From: CAWVWD01 sp965662365
GTDB lineage: Bacteria > Bacteroidota > Bacteroidia > Chitinophagales > Saprospiraceae
Reading direction: 5' to 3'
Assembly (NCBI GenBank): GCA_965662365.1
Contig: CBFIHR010000063.1
Location: forward strand, 1 to 26,554
DNA: 26,554 nt
Part shown: positions 6,538 through 13,963 of the stretch, piece by piece
Layout of the letters: every line of letters begins with the position of its first letter
Position numbering within the stretch: position 1 is the stretch's first letter
Notes under the pieces: generated by a model
Told to the model about the DNA's origin: nothing
What the model saw: only the letters and a program-made list of their open reading frames with translations
Databases searched by the model: none
Program-made: the position numbers and the translations under genes

Positions 6538-7683
6538 ATGAAAAGAAGCGTAAATATTTGGACAATCATCATTGGAATTATTTCAATAGCTATCGGAATT
6601 GGCATTGGTTTATTGATTGCTGATTATAACGAAACCCCTGATAACTTGAATGAAAGTCCTCGAACAGTTCAAGTCAATCAAATCCTTTCGCAAGATACTG
6701 CCGAAGATGGTAGCACTTTAAATCGAGAAGAATTATCTACGATTAAACTTTTTGAAAATGCGTCACCTTCTGTCGCATATATTACGACGACTAATGTCCG
6801 TCGAGATTATTGGACGATGAACGTAACGGAAGTGCCGAGAGGAACGGGTTCGGCTTTTGTTTGGAATAAAGAAGGACACATTATTACCAATTATCATGTA
6901 ATTCAAGGAGCGGATAAGGCAACGGTGACTTTGGCAGATAGAAGTACATGGGAAGCAGAACTAATCGGTGCAGCACCAGAAAAAGATCTGGCAGTATTAA
7001 AAATTGATGCCCCGAAAGATATTTTATTTCCAATCGCAAGAGGTAATTCTGTTAATTTATTAGTCGGTCAATCAGTTTATGCCATTGGAAATCCATTTGG
7101 TTTAGACCAAACTTTAACAACCGGAATTATTAGTGCTTTAGGTCGTGAAATTGAATCGGTGGCTGGTGTTCCGATTAAAGATGTCATTCAAACTGACGCT
7201 GCAATTAATCCGGGTAATTCCGGCGGGCCTTTATTAAATTCAAGCGGTGAATTAATCGGCGTAAATACAGCAATCTACTCACCGTCAGGAGCTTATGCAG
7301 GTATTGGCTTTTCGATTCCAGTTGATGTTGTGAGTTGGGTTATTCCTGATTTAATCAAATTTGGTAAAATCAATCGACCAACTTTGGGCATTGAGTTAGC
7401 CTCTCAACGCATTATGCAAAAGTTAGGACAAGAAGGAATCTTGGTCTTACAAGTTCTCAAAAATGGTGCTGCCTCAAAAGCTGGTATTCAACCGACGACT
7501 CGAAATAAATACGGTGAAATCGTTTTAGGCGATATTATTACTAAAATTGACGATTACGAAATTAGAAGTCGAGACGATTTATTATTAACATTAGAAAAGT
7601 ATAAACCCGGAGACGAAGTTGAAATTACTTATTTGAGAGATGACAAAAAACGAACGATTCGTTTAGAATTAGGCGGAAATTAA
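6538..7683 (+). CDS. HtrA/Deg-family serine protease, membrane-anchored, one PDZ domain
   Basis: This 381-residue S1C protease probably degrades or refolds damaged proteins in the periplasm. Residues about 7-27 are a hydrophobic N-terminal anchor or uncleaved signal. The trypsin-like domain (about 65-275) carries the whole catalytic triad: His120 in TNYHVI, Asp150 in DLAVLKI, Ser228 in PGNSGGPL. The oxyanion-side segment GNPFGLDQTLTTGIISALGR is also intact. A single PDZ domain follows (about 282-378), with GILVLQVLKNGAASKAGI as its carboxylate-binding and core strands. One PDZ and a membrane anchor make it DegS-like in layout, but a sigma-E-type role should not be assumed in this phylum. It has its own -7 box and a strong terminator, so it is likely a single-gene transcript. 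Confidence 0.9.
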   Translation: MKRSVNIWTIIIGIISIAIGIGIGLLIADYNETPDNLNESPRTVQVNQILSQDTAEDGSTLNREELSTIKLFENASPSVAYITTTNVRRDYWTMNVTEVPRGTGSAFVWNKEGHIITNYHVIQGADKATVTLADRSTWEAELIGAAPEKDLAVLKIDAPKDILFPIARGNSVNLLVGQSVYAIGNPFGLDQTLTTGIISALGREIESVAGVPIKDVIQTDAAINPGNSGGPLLNSSGELIGVNTAIYSPSGAYAGIGFSIPVDVVSWVIPDLIKFGKINRPTLGIELASQRIMQKLGQEGILVLQVLKNGAASKAGIQPTTRNKYGEIVLGDIITKIDDYEIRSRDDLLLTLEKYKPGDEVEITYLRDDKKRTIRLELGGN

Positions 7684-7753
7684 ATTAAAATACAAAAAAA
7701 AGACACAAAAGAAAAAATAAATTCATCTTTTGTGTCTTTTGTATTTTTTTAAT
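7684..7753. terminator. Terminator hairpin after the HtrA-like gene
   Basis: The stem GACACAAAAG (7702-7711) with CTTTTGTGTC (7727-7736) is extended on both sides by A-tracts pairing with T-tracts, and ends in TATTTTTTT. It begins at the protease stop codon and can work on either strand. Confidence 0.8.
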
Positions 7754-7788
7754 TCAATTAAAAAATATATAACTAAATCCATCAATAC

Positions 7789-7816
7789 AAAAGGCCTTCA
7801 CGATCTCGTAAAAGCC
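7789..7816 (-). terminator. Terminator of the leftward barrel protein gene
   Basis: On the minus strand GGCTTTTACG-AGAT-CGTGAAGGCC forms a 10-bp stem with two G-U pairs, followed by TTTTG. It lies about 30 bases after the stop codon of the gene at 7848-8423. Confidence 0.55.
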
Positions 7817-7847
7817 TTCCGTAACATTATTAAAAAAATAATACCTA

Positions 7848-8423
7848 TTAAAATCCATACATCAAACCGCCACGAATAATAAATGGACTCGGATAGGGCG
7901 ATACGCCAACTTGATATAAAACATTATATAAAATTTCCATATTAAAGCCTAAGCCATATCCAAAACTTGTCGTGTATCCTCCGCCTAATAATAATCCGGG
8001 TGCTTGACCACTCGACTCGCTGATGACTCTTCCGTCCGATGAACGAATTTTTAGAGAATAATCCAAATATTCATACTCTGCTTGTGCGTATAAATTTTGA
8101 AATAAAAGCTGTTGTACAAATAAGCGACCGCCCGTCACATTAAAAGTCGAACGATTAGCAAAAAAGGGATTATTAAAATCGCTATAAATATAACTTACAC
8201 CAAGTCCTGCGATTGTTGTATTTGTTACCCTGTAGCCAACCGTCGGCGATATATTGATATTCCAACCATTGGCGTAGCCGCCACCGACATTTCCACCAAA
8301 AACTAATTTTTCTAAAATTTGGTAGTCTCGATCGCTTTGTCCTTCTTCCTCTTGTCCAAATGCCGTGAAACTTATCAGAAGACAAGTCAGTAGCAGGAAG
8401 CCATATTTTTTAATGTTATTCAT
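7848..8423 (-). CDS. Predicted outer-membrane beta-barrel protein, function unknown
   Basis: This 191-residue protein has a signal peptide (residues 1-23, ending AFG-Q), then a short acidic stretch, then amphipathic strands: GGNVGGGYANGWNINISPTV, TTIAGLGVSYIYSD, RLFVQQLLFQNLYAQAEYEY, APGLLLGGGYTTSFGYGLGF. The C-terminus FIIRGGLMYGF ends with the phenylalanine favoured by barrel assembly. It looks like a small 8-stranded barrel of the type common in Bacteroidota. I do not recognise a specific family and assign no role. It is convergent with the HtrA-like gene, separated by two terminators, and has a possible -7 box at 8503-8510. Confidence 0.75.
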   Translation of the reverse strand: MNNIKKYGFLLLTCLLISFTAFGQEEEGQSDRDYQILEKLVFGGNVGGGYANGWNINISPTVGYRVTNTTIAGLGVSYIYSDFNNPFFANRSTFNVTGGRLFVQQLLFQNLYAQAEYEYLDYSLKIRSSDGRVISESSGQAPGLLLGGGYTTSFGYGLGFNMEILYNVLYQVGVSPYPSPFIIRGGLMYGF

Positions 8424-8502
8424 GGTTATTAAAATTTACTTTCATAATATTGTTTTTTCAATTATCGTACAATCGCTAAAAAGCTGATTTTCGGAACTGT
8501 TA

Positions 8503-8510
8503 CAAAAGTA
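8503..8510 (-). promoter_or_regulatory. -7 promoter box of the leftward barrel gene
   Basis: TACTTTTG on the minus strand matches TAnnTTTG, 80 bases before the ATG at 8423. It lies inside a small palindrome GTTAC-AAAA-GTAAC (8499-8512). No TTTG stands at -33. Confidence 0.4.
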
Positions 8511-8512
8511 AC

Positions 8513-8807
8513 AAATTCTAAAGCAAAACGATTTTAGAAATCATCAATTTTAAGTTTGAAAAACGTTGTGTTACGCTAAAACGTTGCGTGTTCCATATTG
8601 TAGTTAGCCTTTCAATTTTCTACTTTTTAATCCGCTGTTGTTAATTCAATAAGCCCCAAATCTACAAAATGTTAAATCAATGACGTTTAATCGTGTAGTT
8701 GTTATAATTCGCAACATATTTTATAAATTTTAAACAAATTGTGAAATTTGCACACATTAGTAAATCATTTTATATTATTAACAAAGAAAAGCAAACTACT
8801 AAATACA
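8513..8807. other. Intergenic region upstream of lysA
   Basis: AT-rich DNA between divergent genes. It contains an imperfect direct repeat (AAAACGTTG followed by TGTT or CGTG, near 8562-8592). I see no RNA gene, no known riboswitch and no perfect TAnnTTTG box on the plus strand. Confidence 0.4.
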
Positions 8808-10070
8808 ATGACATTCAAAAATGAGCAATATGAAATCGGTGGTGTTCCTGTACAGACATTGGTAAACCGCTACGAAGCACCGCTTTATGTATATGATTTA
8901 GAAAAAATTGAATCGCAATACAATCGCCTAAAATCTGCCTTTTCGGGTACACGTATGAAGATCATGTATGCTTGTAAGGCCTTGACTAATATTAGTGTTT
9001 TACGTTTTTTCAATCAAATGGGTAGCGGCGTTGATACGGTCTCTATTCAAGAACTACACATTGCACTCAAAGCTGGTTTCGCTCCCGAAAATATCATGTT
9101 CACACCAAATTGTGTGTCTTTTGAAGAAATTCAAGAAGCGGTGCGTTATGGTGTGAATATTAACATTGATAACATTTCTATTTTAGAACAATTCGGAAAT
9201 ACGTATGGTGATACGGTTCCGGTTTGTATTCGCTTAAACCCTCATATTTTTGCTGGCGGCAACCCGAAAATCTCTGTCGGACATATTGATAGTAAATTCG
9301 GAATTTCGGTACATCAAATGCGTCACGTTCATCGTGTAGTAAAATCAAGCGGTTTAAGAGTCGCTGGATTACACATGCACACTGGTTCTGATATTTTAGA
9401 TGTAGAAGTATTTTTGAATGCGGCAGATATTATGTTGAATACCGCTTTTCACTTTGAAAACTTAGAATATATTGATTTCGGAAGCGGCTTCAAAGTGCCT
9501 TACAAACCAAATGATAGACATACAAATATTGAAGAATTAGGCGAAAAGTTAACGACTCGTTTTAATGAATTTTGTCAAGAATACGGACGAGATTTAACGA
9601 TGATGTTTGAGCCTGGAAAGTTTTTGGTAAGTGAAGCCGGTTATTTTTTGGTTCGTACAAATGTTGTCAAAACAACACCTGCCACTGTTTTCGCTGGTGT
9701 TGATTCTGGTTTGAATCACTTAATTCGACCAATGTTCTACGATTCTTACCATCATATTATTAATGCGTCGAATCCGCTTGGAAAAGAGCGTTTTTATACC
9801 GTTGTCGGTTATATCTGCGAAACGGATACTTTCGCATGGGACAGAAAACTCAATGAAATCCGAGAAGGTGACATTTTGGTTTTCAAAAATGCCGGAGCGT
9901 ATTCCTTTAGTATGGCTTCTAACTATAACTCAAGATATCGACCTGCAGAAGTTGCGATTTACAACGGTAAGCCTCAACTAATTCGCAAACGAGAAACTTT
10001 AGACGATTTACTTCAAAATCAGATAGAAGTGGATTTTGCGAAAGCAGGAGAAAGTATTTTAGTAGATTAA
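8808..10070 (+). CDS. lysA: Diaminopimelate decarboxylase
   Basis: This enzyme removes CO2 from meso-diaminopimelate to make L-lysine, the last step of lysine synthesis, in the cytoplasm. It is a fold-III PLP enzyme: Lys57 in YACKAL is the Schiff-base lysine; HTGS (191-194) and EPGK (268-271) line the phosphate site; Cys337-Glu338 in CETD is supplied across the dimer; and NAGAYSFSMASNYN (361-374) is the signature of DapDC. At 420 residues the length is normal. I start at the ATG at 8808. An in-frame TTG at 8748 would add 20 residues unlike the family. Related carboxynorspermidine and arginine decarboxylases differ in the CETD and SNYN regions. The gene ends at a bidirectional terminator and has no operon partner. 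Confidence 0.92.
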   Translation: MTFKNEQYEIGGVPVQTLVNRYEAPLYVYDLEKIESQYNRLKSAFSGTRMKIMYACKALTNISVLRFFNQMGSGVDTVSIQELHIALKAGFAPENIMFTPNCVSFEEIQEAVRYGVNINIDNISILEQFGNTYGDTVPVCIRLNPHIFAGGNPKISVGHIDSKFGISVHQMRHVHRVVKSSGLRVAGLHMHTGSDILDVEVFLNAADIMLNTAFHFENLEYIDFGSGFKVPYKPNDRHTNIEELGEKLTTRFNEFCQEYGRDLTMMFEPGKFLVSEAGYFLVRTNVVKTTPATVFAGVDSGLNHLIRPMFYDSYHHIINASNPLGKERFYTVVGYICETDTFAWDRKLNEIREGDILVFKNAGAYSFSMASNYNSRYRPAEVAIYNGKPQLIRKRETLDDLLQNQIEVDFAKAGESILVD

Positions 10071-10112
10071 ATGAGACGCTTCAATACAAAAAGACGGAAA
10101 TTTTAAACTGCT

Positions 10113-10145
10113 AAACGGAAGGCATTTTCAGAATGCCTTCCGTTT
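10113..10145. terminator. Bidirectional terminator between lysA and rnd
   Basis: A perfect 14-bp stem, AAACGGAAGGCATT (10113-10126) with AATGCCTTCCGTTT (10132-10145), has a 5-base loop and T-rich ends on both strands. It serves two convergent genes. Confidence 0.88.
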
Positions 10146-10162
10146 TCAAAATCTTACCTTTT

Positions 10163-11341
10163 TCATTTCTTCTCTGCAATAATCCACTGATTTTCAACCA
10201 TTTCTACACTTAGTGGACTTCTATTTTTTAGCCAACTAATCAAATCATCACCTAATAACTCTTGTCGCCAACCTGTTTCAAAATAACTTGGAAAGAAATT
10301 TGGCTCTAACTTCATCTGGTTTAAATCCGCTCGATTGACAATCAAATTAGACGATACCTCGTACTCCATAGCTTTGTATTTCAATAAAGAAATCAATAAA
10401 TCCATTGTCAACGATCGTTGCATATTAGAACGAATTGGACTTCCATATTGCTTAATCACCGCCTCTTCTTCGGCTGTAACTGGCTGTTCGTATAAGTTAG
10501 CAAACGTATTCCAGTATTTTCTCGTCACCCAATCAGGAATAATTCGGTGACTTTCGAGTGCCTTCTTCCCTACTCCAATATTTTTGGCAATTTCGTACAT
10601 GATCTTAGTGTCCATAATCATCTTTTTGGACATATTTTTACTTGCGGCTTCTTCGCTTCGCCAATCCATTAAGCGAATCAAAAATACTTTCGACTGCTTT
10701 CGTAATGTGCCGAATGTTCTACTTTTAGCCAAACTTTTATACGGATCACTTTCGTAAGCTGATTGTTTGCAAAGTGTTTGACATTCGTCCATAACCCAAC
10801 CGAAACGCCCACGTTTAGCTAAGGCTGTTTTTAATTCTATATACAAATCGTACAAATAAATGACGTCTTCCAAGGCATAGTTCAGCTGACGGTCATCAAA
10901 CGGTCGCTTGCTCCAATTAGACACTTTATAGCCTTTCTGTAAATGAATATTTAAGTAGCGTTTGACCAAATCTTTGAACGACATTGGAAATTGATAATTC
11001 AGAAATCCATCGGCAATTTGTGTATCAAAAACATTGACAGGAAGCGTTCCGAATAATTTATAAAAAATTCGGTAATCGTTTTCGCCAGCATGTGTGATTT
11101 TTAAAATTGCAGGGTTTTCCATCATAGCCATTAACCCCGACAAATCTGCAATTTGTAAAGAATCAATGAGATAATTTCCATTTTCGGTGGCAACTTGAAT
11201 CAGGCACAATTGCGGTGTAAACCGCTTTTCGGTAATAAATTCCGTATCAAAAGCCAACCATGTGATTTCTTGATTTTCCGCTATAAATTCATTGAAAGCG
11301 TTCCTACTTTCTAAAAGTGTATATTCTGTATTAATTGTCAA
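10163..11341 (-). CDS. rnd: Ribonuclease D (DEDDy 3'-5' exoribonuclease with HRDC domain)
   Basis: This 392-residue protein is a cytoplasmic 3'-5' exonuclease of the RNase D family, which trims the 3' ends of tRNA precursors and other stable RNAs. The DEDDy residues are all present: Asp32 and Glu34 in FDTEF, Asp89 in HAGENDY, Tyr155 and Asp159 in NYALEDV. The exonuclease domain spans about 5-190. An HRDC-type helical domain follows at about 215-290 (LIRLMDWRSEEAASKNMSKK), and a further helical segment ends the protein, as in the normal RNase D layout. It lies 82 bases downstream of the NYN-nuclease gene on the same strand, with only small hairpins between them (11403-11423), so the two may be cotranscribed. 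Confidence 0.9.
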   Translation of the reverse strand: MTINTEYTLLESRNAFNEFIAENQEITWLAFDTEFITEKRFTPQLCLIQVATENGNYLIDSLQIADLSGLMAMMENPAILKITHAGENDYRIFYKLFGTLPVNVFDTQIADGFLNYQFPMSFKDLVKRYLNIHLQKGYKVSNWSKRPFDDRQLNYALEDVIYLYDLYIELKTALAKRGRFGWVMDECQTLCKQSAYESDPYKSLAKSRTFGTLRKQSKVFLIRLMDWRSEEAASKNMSKKMIMDTKIMYEIAKNIGVGKKALESHRIIPDWVTRKYWNTFANLYEQPVTAEEEAVIKQYGSPIRSNMQRSLTMDLLISLLKYKAMEYEVSSNLIVNRADLNQMKLEPNFFPSYFETGWRQELLGDDLISWLKNRSPLSVEMVENQWIIAEKK

Positions 11342-11423
11342 AATTTTTTATTTGAATGTAATACCAAGTTCAGACTTGGCAAATTATTTATAATTAAAAA
11401 CCGAGTACAACTCAATTCGAGTT

Positions 11424-13481
11424 TTAAACTTCTCTGATTTCGACTTCTGGACGCATTATTTTCATTCGCATAATTTGGCGTTTCAAGTTCGGGGCGTAGC
11501 CAACTTGAAGTACTTCCAACTTTTTTAAATGCTCTAAAACCGTTAACGAACTTAAATTTTCATTATTCGCAATATCTAAAAACTCTAAATTTTCAAACTG
11601 TTCTAAGCCATCTAAAGTAGTCAATAAATTATCTCTGACTATGAAGGAAGTAACATTTTTGAATGCCACAGATGAACCAATTTCAGTCAAATTATTACTG
11701 GTTAAATTTAGCGTTTTTAAATTATTCAGATGTTCTAAACCTTTAGTATTTCTAATATTGTGGCCAGAAAGGTTGACAGATTCTAAAAATTGTAACTCTT
11801 CTAAACCCGACAAATCTGATAATTTAAAAGTTAGTCGCCTAAAGTCACCAAAAAAAATCCGCTCTCCGATAATCTCAATACTTTCCGTTTTCAGTAAATT
11901 ACGAAGGGCTTCACCTGATGGTTTCGAAGGCACTTCTTTTCTTGAAAAAAAAGCCTTATTAAAAGCCATTTGCCATTCGTTCGAAAGACTTCTCCACCAA
12001 TTTGTTAAATCCTCATCGGTAATAAGTCCTTCCCGATTAATAACTCGTTGTTTTAGAGCTATTTTGAGTGTTTTTTTCGCTTTTTCTTCCTCCTTCTGTA
12101 CGGTTTTAGACTCAAAAAATGCTTCCGATTTAGAAATATTATTTAATCGTTGTTGTAGTTGTGTATTTACTTTTTCTAATGATAGAATTTTTTGTTTTAA
12201 GGACTGTACCTCTTGCACTAGATCTACTGATTCCAATGCCTCCAGCTCATTATGTAACATTTGGATATTGTTACGCAAAAAGATAATTCTGGCTTCTTTT
12301 TGTCGAACAGAAGATTGAAGCAATTTATAATTATGCTTCATCTGCTCATACATCACCAAATCTGTCGCATCTATTTTGTGATCATTAAACAGTTGTAGTG
12401 TTTCTTTCAAATCATCGTCTAAACTTTGGATTTTTTGCTCCTGAAAATCCACTGCAATTGCCAGTTCATTCCGTTCGGTACGAACTTTTTCAACCTGTTC
12501 TTGAAATTGTTCAGTTTCTTTTTTTCGTTGAATTTTGAGTTGTTTCAAGGCCTCTTCTAAAGCCGCAATTCGTTCCTCTTTTTCCTCAATAACTTGGTTT
12601 TTCACTTCTACGTCAGACTCCAAATTTCGCTTATCATTATTCAAATCTCGATTGCGTTTTTTCAAACCGGCAACCAACTCCTTCAACTTAACATTTTCTT
12701 GTTGATATTGCTTTAATTTTTCTACATCTGTAACCGTTTCTTCTTCTAATACCACTTTTGACTCCTCGATATCTGCAGCACAAAAGTCGAATTTTTGCTT
12801 ACCTTTATTGAATCGAAAATCAATCTTGAAATTAACTGTTTGCCCAGAAATCGTATAATCCAGATCTTTATCAATAACTTGATTTTTGTGAAATAACAGT
12901 GTCGGGCCACCTTTTGCTCGTTTGATTAAACCAAAACGTCGTGCCGTATCATATTTTTTGATACTTCCAAATAGATTGCCACGAATGGCTTCCAGCATAT
13001 TAATCATTTCAAGCGACATTTCTTTCGTTAGTCTTTCGACCAATTGTAACTTAATGCCCAGCTTATCTACTCGAAGATGATTTTGAATCACATCTGCTTG
13101 AATTAGTCGATGTTCCTTATCTCGCTCAACCCAATCAAACTCATCATAAAATTGCGTAAAGGTATCCATCGAAATCACTCTGCCATTCATCGCATCTGCT
13201 TGCTGTAAGATTAATTTATCCGCTTCTACACCACCTTTTGCTTGCTCAAAATAATCAAAAATCCGTAAGCCAATCAGAATATCATACATCTGCCTATCGA
13301 TACTGCCCTCCCGAAACATAAATCGAGTACTTGCATCAAAGTAACAGAAAAACGTTTCATTCCGATCCAGAATCGCTAACAACAACTGCAATAAGCCACC
13401 CAGTCGGCGTTCATCAGGTTCTGTATCAACGCTTAGTACATTTATCAAATTCGTCCCATCAATGACGTATAATTCCTTCAT
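11424..13481 (-). CDS. NYN (Regnase-like) nuclease / cold-shock / coiled-coil / leucine-rich-repeat protein
   Basis: This 685-residue protein has a composite layout that I do not know as a characterised family. Residues 1-140 look like an NYN/PIN-fold ribonuclease of the Zc3h12a (Regnase) type: IDGTN (7-11) opens the domain, Asp49, Asp88 and Asp106 are candidate metal ligands, and ADKLILQQADAMNGRVISMD (87-106) followed by TFTQFYDEFDWVE matches the core of that fold. Residues about 170-238 resemble a cold-shock RNA-binding domain (FGSIKKYDTARRFGLI, LLFHKNQV, then SGQTVNFKI). Residues about 250-450 are a long heptad-rich coiled coil. A segment with NWWRSLSNEWQMAF (494-507) leads to about five leucine-rich repeats (545-660). 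It presumably binds and cuts RNA in the cytoplasm, with the LRR as partner-binding part; this is inference. It is followed by rnd. Confidence 0.75.
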   Translation of the reverse strand: MKELYVIDGTNLINVLSVDTEPDERRLGGLLQLLLAILDRNETFFCYFDASTRFMFREGSIDRQMYDILIGLRIFDYFEQAKGGVEADKLILQQADAMNGRVISMDTFTQFYDEFDWVERDKEHRLIQADVIQNHLRVDKLGIKLQLVERLTKEMSLEMINMLEAIRGNLFGSIKKYDTARRFGLIKRAKGGPTLLFHKNQVIDKDLDYTISGQTVNFKIDFRFNKGKQKFDFCAADIEESKVVLEEETVTDVEKLKQYQQENVKLKELVAGLKKRNRDLNNDKRNLESDVEVKNQVIEEKEERIAALEEALKQLKIQRKKETEQFQEQVEKVRTERNELAIAVDFQEQKIQSLDDDLKETLQLFNDHKIDATDLVMYEQMKHNYKLLQSSVRQKEARIIFLRNNIQMLHNELEALESVDLVQEVQSLKQKILSLEKVNTQLQQRLNNISKSEAFFESKTVQKEEEKAKKTLKIALKQRVINREGLITDEDLTNWWRSLSNEWQMAFNKAFFSRKEVPSKPSGEALRNLLKTESIEIIGERIFFGDFRRLTFKLSDLSGLEELQFLESVNLSGHNIRNTKGLEHLNNLKTLNLTSNNLTEIGSSVAFKNVTSFIVRDNLLTTLDGLEQFENLEFLDIANNENLSSLTVLEHLKKLEVLQVGYAPNLKRQIMRMKIMRPEVEIREV

Positions 13482-13539
13482 ATTTTACCGTAACGACTAT
13501 TTTAATTTATTGTAACTGCGGCAAGATTATTTAAAATAC

Positions 13540-13573
13540 CAAAGATAAAAATTTCCAATACGATAACCTCAAA
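13540..13573 (-). promoter_or_regulatory. Promoter of the NYN-LRR gene (and probably rnd)
   Basis: On the minus strand TTTG (13570-13573) is followed by 22 bases and TATCTTTG (13540-13547), an exact TAnnTTTG. The box lies 58 bases before the ATG at 13481. The spacing is slightly longer than usual. Confidence 0.5.
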
Positions 13574-13919
13574 ATCCTTTCATCATAGTAACTTTTTTGC
13601 TCACCAAATCAACCCTAAATCTTACAAAATTTCAGTTTGCAATTCTGTAAAATCTCTCTCTCAAAAAACAAAAACGCCTCCGATTAACAATCTAAAATAC
13701 TTATCAGATATGACCTTGTCTCCCTGCTCAATTTAAGTGAGATCGAACTTTAATTTCGGTTGACCTTACCTGATCATAACCTTGTTTTTGTGCGTTAGTT
13801 TTGGATTGAACTGGCAAACATAATTGAATCAATATTGAATATCTTTATTATTCAACAAATCACTAAAATGGACAATACATTTTTTATAAAATAGGCTAAA
13901 TAACTGATTATCAAATTAC
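13574..13919. other. Intergenic region between ccmF and the NYN-LRR gene
   Basis: No gene-sized frame, RNA gene or recognised regulatory element is visible. A short imperfect dyad (CTCAATTTAAGTGAG, 13728-13742) is the only structure that I noticed. Confidence 0.4.
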
Positions 13920-13952
13920 AAACCTGACAAATTTTAAAAATCTGTCAGGTTT
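13920..13952. repeat. Inverted repeat AAACCTGACA...TGTCAGGTTT, downstream of ccmF
   Basis: Arms of 10 bp (13920-13929 and 13943-13952) enclose a 13-base loop. It begins 11 bases after the ccmF stop on the minus strand and may serve as its terminator, though no long T-tract follows. The inner 29 bases are nearly the same as the hairpin at 16823-16851 (19-bp identity outside the loop changes), so both belong to one repeat family. Confidence 0.75.
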
Positions 13953-13963
13953 ATCACATAAAA

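Noticed and set aside
8748..8807. TTG start extending lysA by 20 residues
   Set aside because: The extra residues (HTLVNHFILLTKKSK) do not fit the family, and the ATG at 8808 begins just where DapDC similarity starts.
11641..12318. 225-codon open frame antisense to the NYN-LRR gene
   Set aside because: It mirrors the coiled-coil part of a well-supported gene on the other strand; the Ser/Cys/Phe-rich translation is typical of an antisense shadow of Lys/Glu/Gln-rich coding sequence.
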